Shown: positions 18,080 through 27,475, counted from the stretch's first letter. The stretch is 64,000 nt of DNA from Spirulina sp034932185 (GCF_034932185.1 NZ_JAYGHW010000003.1:52737-116736), one strand, 5' to 3'. The notes: generated by a model not told the origin, from the letters alone. A program made the numbers and translations.

Positions 18080-19337
18080 CCTCGGCATTCATCTCCTGTT
18101 GATCTTGGCGTTGGGGGGTTGTCCTTTGCCCGTGGATCTCCCGGAGGAGACGACGACAGCAACCCCCACGAGTTATGAGCAGCGGTTAATCCTCAACAAT
18201 GCCACCCTTGAAAATGCTGACGAAGCAGGCAATGTGGTGTGGAAAATCCAAGTCAAGCGGGCGGTTTATCAGGATGAAACCAAAAATGCCGTCATTGAAA
18301 CCGTCACCGGCAACTTTTTGCAGGATGGGGAGGTGGTGCTGAAGCTCAGTGCCGATGGGGGCGAGATTACCAATGAAGGGCAGCAGATTGTGCTGCGGGA
18401 TAATATTGTCGCCACCGATCCCCGCAATGGGGTGGTGTTGCGCTGCAATCTGCTCTATTGGTTTCCGGAGGAGGGCAGGGTGCAAGTTGAAGAGGCGGTG
18501 GATGGCAGTAATGCGGAGTTGCGGGTTGAAGCGAAAACCGCCCAATATTGGACGGCGGATCAGCGGATTGAGGCCAAAGAGGAGGTGGTGATCACGGGGA
18601 TTAAGACACCGATGCAGGCTCGTAGTGAGGAAGTGGTATGGGAGATTCCCGCCCAAAAGGTGCGAAGTAAAACGAAGATTGCCATTGACCGCTACGATCC
18701 GCCACCGGCAACTCCCGTTGCGGAGGGAGTAACGCCAGAAAATTCAGAAAATTCAGAACCTTCAACTTCAGAACCTTCAGAACCTTCAACTTCAGAACCT
18801 TCAGCTTCAGAAACACCAGAAACGCCAGCCACCAAACCCGTACCCCCTGTGGTGAGCGATCGCATTATTGCCGATCAAGCCGAATTCAACTTAGAGCAGC
18901 AGATTGTTCGTCTCACCGGGAACGTCGAATCCCGCTCCATGGAGCCGCCGATGCAAATTGCCTCCAATGCGATCGTTTGGAATCTCGTCACCCGGATCGT
19001 CCGCGCTGAAAAACCCGTAACGGTAATTGATCGCGAAGCACAAATCACGATGACCGCTAATCAAGGCATCGCAGACCTAGAAGCTGAGGTGGTGCGGGTT
19101 TCCGGCGGGGCGCGGGGGATTAATGCCCGTCGCCCGGCGGATCTTTATGCCAACCAAATTGTTTGGCAAATTCGCCCCCAACAAGTGGAAGCGATGGGGG
19201 ATGTGATCTATCAGCAAACCGATCCCCCCCTCCATCTCACCGGCTCCCGCGCTGTGGGAACGCTCCACAATCAGCGGATTGTCGTTTCAGGGGGGGGGAG
19301 CAGTGCCAGCCGAGTGACGACGATTATTGTGCCTTAG
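18048..19337 (+). CDS. lptC: LptC-family LPS export protein (lipoprotein)
   Basis: From the ATG at 18048 the product has 429 residues. A lipoprotein-type signal (MKRKPYRRNTSLGIHLLLILALGGC) gives a lipobox LGGC with Cys25. A first LptC/OstA-like beta-jellyroll (about 40-220) is followed by a Ser/Glu/Pro linker (about 230-265) made of near-identical short repeats, and a second LptA/C-like region (about 275-425, with ADQAEFNLEQQIVRLTGNVE). LptC and LptA pass LPS or related lipids across the periplasm. The start lies inside the end of the NYN gene, so translation may be coupled. Its TAG overlaps the clpP stop. Confidence 0.85.
   Translation: MKRKPYRRNTSLGIHLLLILALGGCPLPVDLPEETTTATPTSYEQRLILNNATLENADEAGNVVWKIQVKRAVYQDETKNAVIETVTGNFLQDGEVVLKLSADGGEITNEGQQIVLRDNIVATDPRNGVVLRCNLLYWFPEEGRVQVEEAVDGSNAELRVEAKTAQYWTADQRIEAKEEVVITGIKTPMQARSEEVVWEIPAQKVRSKTKIAIDRYDPPPATPVAEGVTPENSENSEPSTSEPSEPSTSEPSASETPETPATKPVPPVVSDRIIADQAEFNLEQQIVRLTGNVESRSMEPPMQIASNAIVWNLVTRIVRAEKPVTVIDREAQITMTANQGIADLEAEVVRVSGGARGINARRPADLYANQIVWQIRPQQVEAMGDVIYQQTDPPLHLTGSRAVGTLHNQRIVVSGGGSSASRVTTIIVP
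18738..18815 (+). repeat. In-frame ttcagaa-type tandem repeats in lptC linker
   Basis: The units TTCAGAA and CCTTCAACTTCAGAA recur with few changes and encode Ser-Glu-Pro-Ser-Thr-type repeats joining the two LptC domains. Such tracts vary in length by slippage. The lengths keep the frame. Confidence 0.7.
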
Positions 19338-19930
19338 GCGGGTTGGTTAGCAGAGGGGCGGCGATCAATCACTTCATCGATCAGGCCGTAGGCTTTGGAT
19401 TCTTCGGCGGACATGAAGAAATCGCGGTCGGTATCCTGCTCAATGCGATCTAAAGGTTGGCCGGTGTGGTTGGCGAGGTGCTGATTGAGTAATGCCTTGA
19501 GATAGAGGATTTCTTTGGCTTGGATTTCGATATCTGTGGCTTGCCCCTGCGCTCCCCCTAAGGGTTGGTGAATCATGATCCGGGAGTGGGGCAGGCTGCG
19601 GCGTTTGCCCTTGGCTCCAGCGCTGAGGAGGAAGGCTCCCATACTGGCGGCTAGGCCCACGCAGATCGTTGAGACATCGGGGCGAATCTGGTTCATGGTG
19701 TCAAAAATGCCCATGCCTGCGGATACGGAACCGCCAGGGGAATTGATGTAGAGGTAAATGTCTTTTTCGGCATCGTCGGCTTCAAGGAAGAGGAGTTGGG
19801 CGACGATCAGATTGGCCAGTTCATCGGTGACGGGTTGCCCGAGGAAGACGATCCGTTCCCGCAGGAGACGGGAATAGATGTCAAAGGCGCGATCGCCACG
19901 GCCGGAGGATTCAATAACGGTAGGGATCAT
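19334..19930 (-). CDS. clpP: ATP-dependent Clp protease proteolytic subunit
   Basis: A 198-residue ClpP. The catalytic triad is intact: Ser96 (LAASMGAF), His121 (MIHQPLGG) and Asp170 (DTDRDFFM), each one residue off the E. coli numbering. The oxyanion/strand motif NSPGGSVSAG is also present. ClpP forms tetradecamers fed by ClpX or ClpC. Cyanobacteria have several clpP paralogues plus clpR. This one is catalytically complete, and the gene is not next to clpX or clpR. A 66-nt gap follows the membrane GTPase gene upstream. The TAA overlaps the stop of lptC (TTAG, 19334-19337). Confidence 0.96.
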   Translation of the reverse strand: MIPTVIESSGRGDRAFDIYSRLLRERIVFLGQPVTDELANLIVAQLLFLEADDAEKDIYLYINSPGGSVSAGMGIFDTMNQIRPDVSTICVGLAASMGAFLLSAGAKGKRRSLPHSRIMIHQPLGGAQGQATDIEIQAKEILYLKALLNQHLANHTGQPLDRIEQDTDRDFFMSAEESKAYGLIDEVIDRRPSANQPA

Positions 19931-19996
19931 CTTGTCGTTGTAATACTTTCGTTTGATTGTAGCGAGTCTGTGGGCCCCAGCGGGGGAGGGATAGCC

Positions 19997-20974
19997 CTAA
20001 CGCTTGGTTTTGCGGCGTTCCTTAACTTTCACTGTGGTATTGACGTTGGGGTTGGCGTAGCGGCGAATGACGCTATTAAAGGTTTTCGCCACACAGGTTC
20101 CCGTGGCGGCACTGACGATGGAAACGTGAAACTCAATGGCATGGTCGGGTTTGGTGATGCGATCGCAGGCTTCGCGAATATTATTTTCAATGCGCTTGAA
20201 GAGATTGCGGGCATATTCATCCACATTAGCCAAGCTCACCCCCGGCAAACAGCCCATGGACACCATTTTCTCCAGCAGATCGATTTTATTGATAATCAGC
20301 GTCACATTGAGGAGATTTTCACTATAAACCGTGGCAAAAATCACTTCCAGCATCGCTGGCACAACATATTCCATGTGTTGTTCGACCCGTTTCCGGATCT
20401 TGTTTTCCGTATCCGTGGATAGCCATTCAATGAGTTCTTCTGTATTTAAGGGTTGATTGTTGCGCTCAATCCGGGGGGCAATATCGACAATAAAAAAGAC
20501 CCCTGTCACCAACCGCTTGCCCGGATCACCGATCACTTTCACTGAAGCATTGAGGGTATTTTGGGAGGGGGATTGACCCTGATAATCGGAAATGATCACA
20601 TTGCACTTGCGTTTTGTTTCCAAATCCACATAATGTTCCGACGCATAAAAGGAAAAATACTTCGTGGACTGCTCAGGGCGGACATCCCCCCCCAACCAGC
20701 TTTTAATCAATGTCGTTTTGCCACTCCCTCCGCGACCGTAGAGGTAAAAGCGGCAAGCGGGTTTTTTGAGAATCGAGTCACTCCGAAACCCATCCACCAG
20801 GTCGCTATAGAAATCCGTTGTTGATCCCACGGAAATGATCACCGTGACAGCCACCAACACAATACTGATCAAAATCGGGCCGGTGACATTGCCAATCCCA
20901 TTGCTGACCAGTAGAACCGCCGCCATGGCACACAATACCAATACGACAAAAATTAATATTCTGCGTCCTGTCAT
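19997..20974 (-). CDS. Membrane-anchored P-loop GTPase of unknown role
   Basis: A 325-residue protein. Two predicted membrane helices at the N-terminus (about 5-24 and 32-52) place the rest in the cytosol. GTPase motifs are visible: G1 GRGGSGKT (80-87), G3 DYQG (130-133), G4 NKID (229-232) and a possible G5 SAATG near residue 285. The C-terminus is very basic (KVKERRKTKR). The G1 GxxGxGKT form with two N-terminal helices recalls small GTPases tied to membranes, but I cannot assign a named subfamily. It sits directly upstream of clpP on the same strand; a functional link is only a guess. Confidence 0.75.
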   Translation of the reverse strand: MTGRRILIFVVLVLCAMAAVLLVSNGIGNVTGPILISIVLVAVTVIISVGSTTDFYSDLVDGFRSDSILKKPACRFYLYGRGGSGKTTLIKSWLGGDVRPEQSTKYFSFYASEHYVDLETKRKCNVIISDYQGQSPSQNTLNASVKVIGDPGKRLVTGVFFIVDIAPRIERNNQPLNTEELIEWLSTDTENKIRKRVEQHMEYVVPAMLEVIFATVYSENLLNVTLIINKIDLLEKMVSMGCLPGVSLANVDEYARNLFKRIENNIREACDRITKPDHAIEFHVSIVSAATGTCVAKTFNSVIRRYANPNVNTTVKVKERRKTKR

Positions 20975-21277
20975 GTTTTCATTCCCTGATCAAAATCTCA
21001 GTCTTGAGATAGAAGCACGCTGTCGGTGGGTCAGACCCCTTGGTCTTCCCACAGGAGAACCCGGCTTGATTGTATTCTAGAATATATGCAGAATGACCTT
21101 TTTTCCCTTCTCAACCGTGGGGTTTCCTGAGATTCTCATCGGTTTTCTGGACTGGGGGGCGATCGCCCCGATGGGGGAAGGGAGCACTGCCCACACCATA
21201 AGTAGCCCTTAAGTCCCTATTCCCCGGCCCCACCAACAACCTGAGGCTGTCAGGCTCCCAACACCATTGTCCTCAGT
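20975..21277. other. Intergenic region upstream of the GTPase gene
   Basis: No convincing gene. It holds a 6-bp-arm hairpin ATCTCA/TGAGAT with a 4-nt loop (20995-21010) in the GTPase leader and a perfect 12-bp palindrome TATTCTAGAATA (21073-21084) in an AT-rich stretch suited to a promoter. It also holds a GC-rich repeat (21155-21182) shared with 34580. The rest, up to the end of the kinase gene, shows nothing recognisable. Confidence 0.5.
21155..21182. repeat. Extended HIP1 repeat, copy 1
   Basis: GGGGGCGATCGCCCC is followed by GATGGGGGAAGGG. The same 28-nt sequence with one change occurs at 34580-34607. The core is HIP1 with the palindrome extended by GG/CC on both sides. Both copies are intergenic. 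Confidence 0.6.
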
Positions 21278-22579
21278 TCAGGACTCCGGTAAATAAATCA
21301 CAAACGCTGTGCCGTGGGGTGCTTGGAATTGGTAGGTTAAGCTGCCCCCGTGCAGATCCTGGATAATTTGGCGGCTAATGGATAACCCCAGGCCGGTGCC
21401 TCGGTTAACGGGTTTGGTGGTGAAAAAGGGGTTAAAAATTTCGTTGGCAATCTCTGGGGGGATGCCGGGGCCATTATCGCAGATCGCCACTTTGATCCCT
21501 TGGGGAGTTGCTTCGGTGCGAATCACAATGATCAGATCAGCCTGGGGATTTGTCAGGGCCCAATCATCTAAGGCATCGATCGCATTACTCAATAAGTTCA
21601 TCCACACCTGATTGAGGGGGCCGGCATAGACAGGACAGGGGGGCAAGGAGCCGTAATCTTTGGTGATAGCGATCGCCCCCCGTTTTGGCCCCGCCTTAAT
21701 CCGGCTTTGCAGCAGCATCAACGTACTATCAAGGCCATCGTGGATATTGATGGCCTGGCGTTGACTTTCATCGGTGCGGGCAAAGTTGCGTAAACCGAGG
21801 ACAATTTGCCGAATCCGGTCAGCCCCCACCTGCATCGAGGCGAGCAATTTCGGTAAATCCTCCGTTACAAACCCCAAATCCAAGTCCGCCAGTTGCTCCG
21901 CCTCTGCCCCCTGGAGGGTAACGCCGGTATTTTGATAAAGGGCGATCGCTGCCAGCAAATTTTGAAAATAGCCCTCCACATGGGTTAAATTGCCGTAAAT
22001 AAAATTCACCGGGTTATTGATCTCATGGGCAATGCCCGTCACCAACTCCCCCAAGCTCGACATTTTTTCACTTTGCACCAATTGCACCTGTGCCGATTGC
22101 AACGTTTCTAAGGCAGTTTCTAGAGCTTGGGTTCGCTCCTTGACCCGCTGCTCTAGCACCTCATTTTGAGCCTCCACCTGGCGATTTAAATGATAAAGCC
22201 TAAGATGGAGTTGGATCCGCATTAATACCTCTTCTTGATGAAAAGGTTTGGTGATGTAATCCACCGCTCCCAACTCAAACCCTTTGCTTTTATTGCTCAC
22301 ATCCGCTAAGGCAGTCATAAAAATGATGGGAATTGCCGCCGTCTCAGGATTAGCTTTCAATTGCCGACAGACCTCAAAGCCATCCATTTCCGGCATCATC
22401 ACATCAAGGAGAATCAAATCCGGCTGGGTATATTGCGCCCGTTCAATGGCAACAGCACCCGACCTCGCCGTCAGCACTTCAAAGCCAACCCCATAGAGGA
22501 AATCACTTAACAGCCCAAGATTAGCGGGGTTGTCATCAACAGCAAGAATCGTGTTCTGTTCGGGTTCTAGAAAGGTCAT
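21278..22579 (-). CDS. Receiver-histidine kinase hybrid (RR-HK)
   Basis: A soluble two-component protein of 433 residues from the ATG at 22577-22579. An N-terminal receiver (about 8-125) has phospho-acceptor Asp59 (LILLDVMMPEMDG) and switch Lys111 (YITKPF). A coiled coil (about 130-170) follows, then a HisKA-like box with His185 (AHEINNPVN), and a HATPase with NAIDAL, DNGPGIP and GTGLGLS. The HEINNP box is typical of cyanobacterial kinases that take input through a receiver. A TTG codon 15 nt upstream is in frame but less likely. Partner and signal are unknown. It follows another hybrid kinase gene about 270 nt away on the same strand. Confidence 0.92.
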   Translation of the reverse strand: MTFLEPEQNTILAVDDNPANLGLLSDFLYGVGFEVLTARSGAVAIERAQYTQPDLILLDVMMPEMDGFEVCRQLKANPETAAIPIIFMTALADVSNKSKGFELGAVDYITKPFHQEEVLMRIQLHLRLYHLNRQVEAQNEVLEQRVKERTQALETALETLQSAQVQLVQSEKMSSLGELVTGIAHEINNPVNFIYGNLTHVEGYFQNLLAAIALYQNTGVTLQGAEAEQLADLDLGFVTEDLPKLLASMQVGADRIRQIVLGLRNFARTDESQRQAINIHDGLDSTLMLLQSRIKAGPKRGAIAITKDYGSLPPCPVYAGPLNQVWMNLLSNAIDALDDWALTNPQADLIIVIRTEATPQGIKVAICDNGPGIPPEIANEIFNPFFTTKPVNRGTGLGLSISRQIIQDLHGGSLTYQFQAPHGTAFVIYLPES

Positions 22580-22848
22580 GAACAATGGAGGCAATAACGG
22601 GGGCGTTAAACAATCAGAATCAACTGAACGAATGAACTCATAACATCAAACTGAACAACAGCCTTGATCTGGATTACTCGACGCAGTGAGGGTTACAATT
22701 GCGGACTTCAGTTTGCTTCCTCAACCGCAGATCGTGGGAGATGGGAGCGTTGGAAGGGATAGGATGGGGATAAACGTTAAAAAACCCTAACTTTAAGCTA
22801 CAGCGAAAAGGGCAAAATGCCCGCATCTTCTTGATAAATCTCAACCAT

Positions 22849-25389
22849 TTAATCACCGCTATGCTCCTTGAGGAAATTTAAGATTTCTTGATCACGGAAC
22901 CCTTTTGCCCATTGCCGTAGCATCTGGCTAAAGGGTTGCCATTGGGGATCTTCGCTTTCGAGGCGATCCAGTTGCTGGATCATGGCCCGCATATTGCCCT
23001 TCAGGGCTAAATCCTGTAACTGTCGCAACTCTTCCGGCTCTGGGATCGCCAGATCATCAGATGGGTTTAGGGATGATGCAGCATCAGCTTCTGGGGTTTG
23101 ATAGATCCAGGTCAAATTGAGGTGTTTTTCGAGGAGATTGAACAGGGGCCCGGCTTGAATCGGTTTCGGTAAAAAGGCATTGCCCCCAGCGGCAAAGGCT
23201 TGGTATTGATCCTGTTCAAAGACGCTGGCGGAGGAGGCAATGATTGGGATCGTGGCAATGGGTGCTGTGGCCCGGATCCGTCGCATGACCTCAAAGCCAT
23301 CGACCTTGGGCATGAGTAAATCGAGAATGATTAAATCCGGAGGATGGGCGATCGCCATCGCCAAACCCATCTCCCCATCTTCAGCAGTTTCCACCGTAAA
23401 ACCCACCGGCTGCAACAGTTCTAAAAGCACATTGCGGTTAGCGGCTTGATCATCAATGACGAGAATTTGAGGATGGGCATCGCGAATGCCGATAATATTG
23501 CCCCGGTAATGAGCGCGGGAACTGCTAGCCCAATCCGCCACCACAGGTAGATTGAGATCAAAATAAAAAACACTCCCCACCCCCGGCTCACTTTGGACTT
23601 GAATTTTACTGCCCATCATCTCGACAAATTTCTGACTAATGGCCAGGCCTAACCCAGTGCCTTCCTCACTGTGGCGATAATCACTGGCCTGTTCAAAGGG
23701 TAGAAAAATTTCGGCAATTTGGGAGGGATTCATGCCAATCCCGGTATCGCGAATTTCAAAGCGCAATTGATCCGCCGTGGCAAACCCAACGCTGAACGTC
23801 ACCTTGCCCTGTTCGGTAAATTTAATCGCATTACCCAACAAGTTAATCAACACTTGTCGGAGCCGTTTTTCATCTCCCTCTACCCCCGTGGGCAGTTCCG
23901 GCGCAAAATGGCAAATTAACTCAATATGTTTAATTTCGGCGCGAATTCGACACATTTCAACAATGCTATGGAGCAAGGCCGGGAGGTGAAAAGCTGCGCT
24001 GTGCAGTTCCATTTTATCGGCTTCAATTTTGGAAATATCCAAAACATCATTAATCAGGCTAAGAAGATAGGAACCACATTGAAAAATCGTGTTCACCCGT
24101 TCGCGATCTTCAGTGGTGATCGTGGGCGATCGCTGCAACACCTGAGCATAGCCCATAATGCCATTTAAAGGGGTGCGCAGTTCATGGCTCATGTTAGCTA
24201 AAAAGCGGCTTTTCGCCTTGTTGGCTCGTTCCGCCTGCTGGCTGGCAATGGCCAAGGCTGCCGTCCGTTCCTCTACCCGCTGCTCCAACTCCTGATTAGC
24301 CTGTTTAACAATTTTTTCCGAAGCAATTAGCGCGTGGTTACTCGCTTCTAACTCCGCTTGAGCGGTGAGTAGTTCCCGCTGACCCTTGTGAATTTTTTTT
24401 TCAATGCGCCCCAGAAATACATAGAAAAACCCAACCAATAGTAATGCTAAGAGATTGGAAACAAACAAGGCCTGTTGAAGAGATTCTTGCGATGGAAGAA
24501 CTAAATGAGTAATGTCTTGCAGGGCAACGGTATAGCCAAGATTTTCACCTCGAATATTCTGAAAAGACATCAAAATGGCTTGATAATGGCGGCCCTGATC
24601 TTGATAGCGAATCGATTTTTGAGTTTCTGAGCCTGCGGCAATATCCAGCATTTCCAGGACTGGAGCGGGCAATCCTTCACTAGATTGATTAGTTATGACT
24701 AAATGGGGTAACTTTTCCCAATGTGGCTTCCGTCCACGCGCTTCTGTTTGGGCTTCCCAGAGTTGACGGTCGAGATATTTTTTATCCACCGCTAAAATCA
24801 TACGCACATTGAGCAGTCGGCCCACATCCGCTAGAATATCTTCTAGCTCCACACCAAGCTCTAAATACCCTAATAATTCATCACGTTGAACCGGAGTCCA
24901 AGGCACGACCATCCGCAATGTGGTTTGGCCGGTCATGCCTTGTTCAATGCCTGTAATTCTTTGCCCCGTTGCTTCTGCTTGCAGGATGGTATCGCGGTTA
25001 TTGCGATCGCCCCTTAGGGGAGCATGGAGGCGAAGAAACGTGATCCGATCTGGCTGGTAAAAGTAAAAATGGCTAATGTCTTGATCCCGTTTGAGTTCTT
25101 GAAAATAGGGCATCCCGTGGTTGAGCAAAGCATTCCGGTCTTGATTCACCATCCCTTGAATAAACTGGGGATCGCGGGCGATCGCCTCCAAGGCCACATC
25201 CATAATTTCGGCTTTAAATTCAATATCTTCAGCAAGAAGAGCGCTAACCCGTTGTTCGGTATTCTCTTGGGTATTGACAATGTTTTCCTGCTGTTGCCGA
25301 GTCACTACCACTGCGAGTAACCCTTCCAGGACAAGAATCGTCAGAATCAAAGGCGGTAAAATCCTGATCCGGATCCGACTGTTTTCCAT
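22849..25389 (-). CDS. Membrane hybrid histidine kinase with periplasmic double-cache-like sensor
   Basis: About 846 residues from the internal ATG at 25389 (MENSRIRIRILPP). TM1 (about 12-30) and TM2 (about 308-327) bracket a periplasmic domain of about 275 residues that looks like a double-cache sensor. A coiled coil (330-395) then leads to HisKA with His402 (MSHELRTPLNG), HATPase, and a C-terminal receiver with the acceptor Asp in LIILDLLMPKVDG and the Lys in FLPKPI. The last 70 residues are helical and may be a dimerisation or Hpt-like tail, but no Hpt histidine motif is clear. An upstream in-frame ATG at 25440 would add 17 residues. The ligand is unknown. Confidence 0.9.
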   Translation of the reverse strand: MENSRIRIRILPPLILTILVLEGLLAVVVTRQQQENIVNTQENTEQRVSALLAEDIEFKAEIMDVALEAIARDPQFIQGMVNQDRNALLNHGMPYFQELKRDQDISHFYFYQPDRITFLRLHAPLRGDRNNRDTILQAEATGQRITGIEQGMTGQTTLRMVVPWTPVQRDELLGYLELGVELEDILADVGRLLNVRMILAVDKKYLDRQLWEAQTEARGRKPHWEKLPHLVITNQSSEGLPAPVLEMLDIAAGSETQKSIRYQDQGRHYQAILMSFQNIRGENLGYTVALQDITHLVLPSQESLQQALFVSNLLALLLVGFFYVFLGRIEKKIHKGQRELLTAQAELEASNHALIASEKIVKQANQELEQRVEERTAALAIASQQAERANKAKSRFLANMSHELRTPLNGIMGYAQVLQRSPTITTEDRERVNTIFQCGSYLLSLINDVLDISKIEADKMELHSAAFHLPALLHSIVEMCRIRAEIKHIELICHFAPELPTGVEGDEKRLRQVLINLLGNAIKFTEQGKVTFSVGFATADQLRFEIRDTGIGMNPSQIAEIFLPFEQASDYRHSEEGTGLGLAISQKFVEMMGSKIQVQSEPGVGSVFYFDLNLPVVADWASSSRAHYRGNIIGIRDAHPQILVIDDQAANRNVLLELLQPVGFTVETAEDGEMGLAMAIAHPPDLIILDLLMPKVDGFEVMRRIRATAPIATIPIIASSASVFEQDQYQAFAAGGNAFLPKPIQAGPLFNLLEKHLNLTWIYQTPEADAASSLNPSDDLAIPEPEELRQLQDLALKGNMRAMIQQLDRLESEDPQWQPFSQMLRQWAKGFRDQEILNFLKEHSGD

Positions 25390-25686
25390 TAACAATGCTG
25401 GGGAAAAGGAGAAAATTGTCGCAATGGAGGATTTGATCATGAATCATGGATGAATGAAATAATGCCATCACGGGGGAAGGTTGGGATGCGGGTCTCCTCA
25501 GGTTGGATTGCTGGTTTTTCCTTGACTCAAGCCTTTGTACAACAGACCTTCCAAAAATTGTCCTACTTGAACAAGCCAGTTCCAAAGGTTTGAGAACCAC
25601 CCGATAGGGCTAGATCTCAATGGGCTAGAAGACTAAACACCAACACTTTTTTTAGCTTGTTTGAGGTTAACAGGGCATTGGCCCGG

Positions 25687-26460
25687 TTAGGGAAAATGCC
25701 CTTGACGCACATCCTCACCAAAGGATTGGACAGCGGCGATAATTTGTTCCCCCATATTGAGATAAACCTGCGCAAAGGGAGGGGTTTTTGCCGATAGCCC
25801 CAGTAAATCAGCAGTAACCAACACTTGGCCATCACAGTCGGGGCCAGCGCCGATGCCGATGGTGGGGATCGGGAGTTTTTCCGTAATTTTACGCGCTAAG
25901 GGTGCGGGGATATGCTCCAAGACGATGCCAAATGCACCCGCTTCAGCAATGGCGATCGCCTCTTGCAAAATCCGCTCCGCTTCATCCGCCGTTTGCCCCT
26001 GTTGGCGATAGCCCAACTGATGCACCGATTGCGGCGTGAGGCCCACATGACCGAGGACGGGAATGCCCAAGGTGGTGAGGCGGTGGATCGTTTCCACCAT
26101 GGCGGGGCTACCCCCTTCGAGTTTCACCGCCTGCACGGGGGTTTCTTTGAGAACGCGACCGGCGGCGGCGATCGCCTCCGGAATACTAATCTGATAACTC
26201 AAAAAGGGCAGATCACACACCACTAAAGCCTGCTCCACGCCTCGGCACACCGCCGCAGCATGGTGGATCATCACATCCAAATCCACCGGCAGGGTATTGC
26301 GATGACCCAAAGCCACCATAGCCAGAGAGTCTCCCACCAGAATCAAATCCACCCCCGCTTGATCCAGCAGGCGGGCGATCGCATAGTCCCAAGCGGTGAG
26401 GCTGACAATGGGGCGATGTTGCTGTTTCCAGCGACTCAACTGCGAGGGGGTGATGGGCAT
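25687..26460 (-). CDS. panB: 3-methyl-2-oxobutanoate hydroxymethyltransferase
   Basis: Makes ketopantoate from 2-oxoisovalerate and methylene-tetrahydrofolate, the first committed step of pantothenate and CoA synthesis. Family motifs are clear: SLTAWDYAIA at the N-terminus, VGDSLAMV with the metal-ligand Asp, AVKLEGG with the Lys/Glu pair, and GHVGLTPQSV. At 257 residues it is normal length. The first codon is ATG at 26460, and the divergent membrane-protein gene begins about 90 nt away. No other pan gene is nearby. Confidence 0.96.
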   Translation of the reverse strand: MPITPSQLSRWKQQHRPIVSLTAWDYAIARLLDQAGVDLILVGDSLAMVALGHRNTLPVDLDVMIHHAAAVCRGVEQALVVCDLPFLSYQISIPEAIAAAGRVLKETPVQAVKLEGGSPAMVETIHRLTTLGIPVLGHVGLTPQSVHQLGYRQQGQTADEAERILQEAIAIAEAGAFGIVLEHIPAPLARKITEKLPIPTIGIGAGPDCDGQVLVTADLLGLSAKTPPFAQVYLNMGEQIIAAVQSFGEDVRQGHFP

Positions 26461-26548
26461 AGTCGGTTAAAGTAGGGGAAGATGGAATGCCACAAACCCC
26501 TGTGATATGGTGAACAGGGTATTTCAATCTTTTCAAAAGTATAGCCCG

Positions 26549-27106
26549 ATGCCACAGCCCCAAGACCGCCAAGCCTCCATCCTCACCGGCCTGATCGGGG
26601 CCCTGGTGTACGGATTGCTCAATGTTCTGCTCCTGCTGCTCTGGGGTAAACTGTCTCTACCCTCGCTACCCGGTCATGATCTAACGTTGCTGACGGGGGG
26701 AATCGCCCTCGGAACGGGTTTTCTCTTTGGAGTCGCCTATCGCTACACCGTGCGGGGCGATCTCAATCCCCACCTGTGGCAGGGGGTAGTGTGGGCCTTT
26801 AGCGGCGTGCGCACCGGGGCCGTTTGGCAGGCCCATCCCCATTGGGGTTGGCCCGAAATCCTCACCTTGGGACTCGAAAGTGTGGTTTGTTTTGGGGGGG
26901 CAGCGATTGTTTTAATTATGTTCATGGTCGGGCGCGATCAAGCCGCGATGATCTCCATGGCTCCCCTCCCTGAGTTCAACACAGGGTTAAATGGAGGGTT
27001 AAATGGGCCGTTACACGCAGGTGTGGAAGAGGGAGAGGAGCCGATCAAAAATGGGGTCTCCGGCGCGGGTAGCCAGGATCGCTTCCGCCAACTGAAAGAA
27101 GGGTAA
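26549..27106 (+). CDS. Hypothetical membrane protein
   Basis: About 185 residues from the ATG at 26549 (MPQPQDRQASILTGLIGAL); an upstream ATG at 26507 is also in frame. Three hydrophobic helices are evident: about 12-31 (ALVYGLLNVLLLLLWG), 45-62 (TLLTGGIALGTGFLFG) and 112-130 (VVCFGGAAIVLIMFMVG). The C-terminal 50 residues are soluble, with LNGGLNGPL repeats. No family is recognised beyond a general likeness to conserved cyanobacterial membrane proteins. The last 96 nt overlap the convergent 134-residue gene, so one of the two tails may be mis-set. Confidence 0.65.
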   Translation: MPQPQDRQASILTGLIGALVYGLLNVLLLLLWGKLSLPSLPGHDLTLLTGGIALGTGFLFGVAYRYTVRGDLNPHLWQGVVWAFSGVRTGAVWQAHPHWGWPEILTLGLESVVCFGGAAIVLIMFMVGRDQAAMISMAPLPEFNTGLNGGLNGPLHAGVEEGEEPIKNGVSGAGSQDRFRQLKEG

Positions 27107-27415
27107 ATCGGTGCGTTGATCACTTTCAATGATTTTGCTGGCGGGGTAGAAGGCCACATCATCGGTGCGCAGTTCGTTGGTGGTTCCCGTTTGCCAGCGA
27201 TCGCCTTGACAATACCAGGAGAGCGATCGCCCCCGCAGCGTCATCTGAAACCATTCAATGTGGCCGTCACTCAATTCCACAAATAAATCAAAATAGGGTT
27301 CCCCCCCCTGATACCAGATGCGTTCTACCCCGCTGCCCCCCTCCCGGTTTAAGAGGGTTTGGTCAATTTGCCGCAGGGATTGACCCAGTGCAGTGATTTC
27401 GGCCTGCTCCATCAA
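27011..27415 (-). CDS. Hypothetical protein
   Basis: The 134-residue soluble protein is rich in aromatic residues (RIWYQGGEPYFDLFVE, HIEWFQMTLRG, LSWYCQGDRW), alternating in a beta-strand pattern that suggests a compact beta-rich domain followed by a C-terminal helix. No catalytic motif or named family is recognised. Its 3' end runs through the tail of the convergent membrane-protein gene; both frames look protein-like, so I keep both. A 14-bp palindrome lies about 50 nt upstream of its start. Confidence 0.6.
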   Translation of the reverse strand: MMEQAEITALGQSLRQIDQTLLNREGGSGVERIWYQGGEPYFDLFVELSDGHIEWFQMTLRGRSLSWYCQGDRWQTGTTNELRTDDVAFYPASKIIESDQRTDLPFFQLAEAILATRAGDPIFDRLLSLFHTCV

Positions 27416-27461
27416 AAAAATACTCGTGCTAACACTGAATTTTATTCTAAACGGATTATCT

Positions 27462-27475
27462 GGCCAGATCTGGCC
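27462..27475. promoter_or_regulatory. 14-bp perfect palindrome GGCCAGATCTGGCC
   Basis: Found in the 101-nt spacer just upstream of the 134-residue hypothetical gene and downstream of the small repeat-domain gene. Its size and place suit a dimeric regulator's operator, or it could act as a hairpin ending the upstream transcript. No second copy was noticed. Confidence 0.3.

Noticed and set aside
22674..22856. A 60-codon minus-strand open frame between the two hybrid kinase genes
   Set aside because: It overlaps the stop of the upstream kinase, has no clear Shine-Dalgarno and its composition is unlike a folded protein. Length alone is weak evidence.
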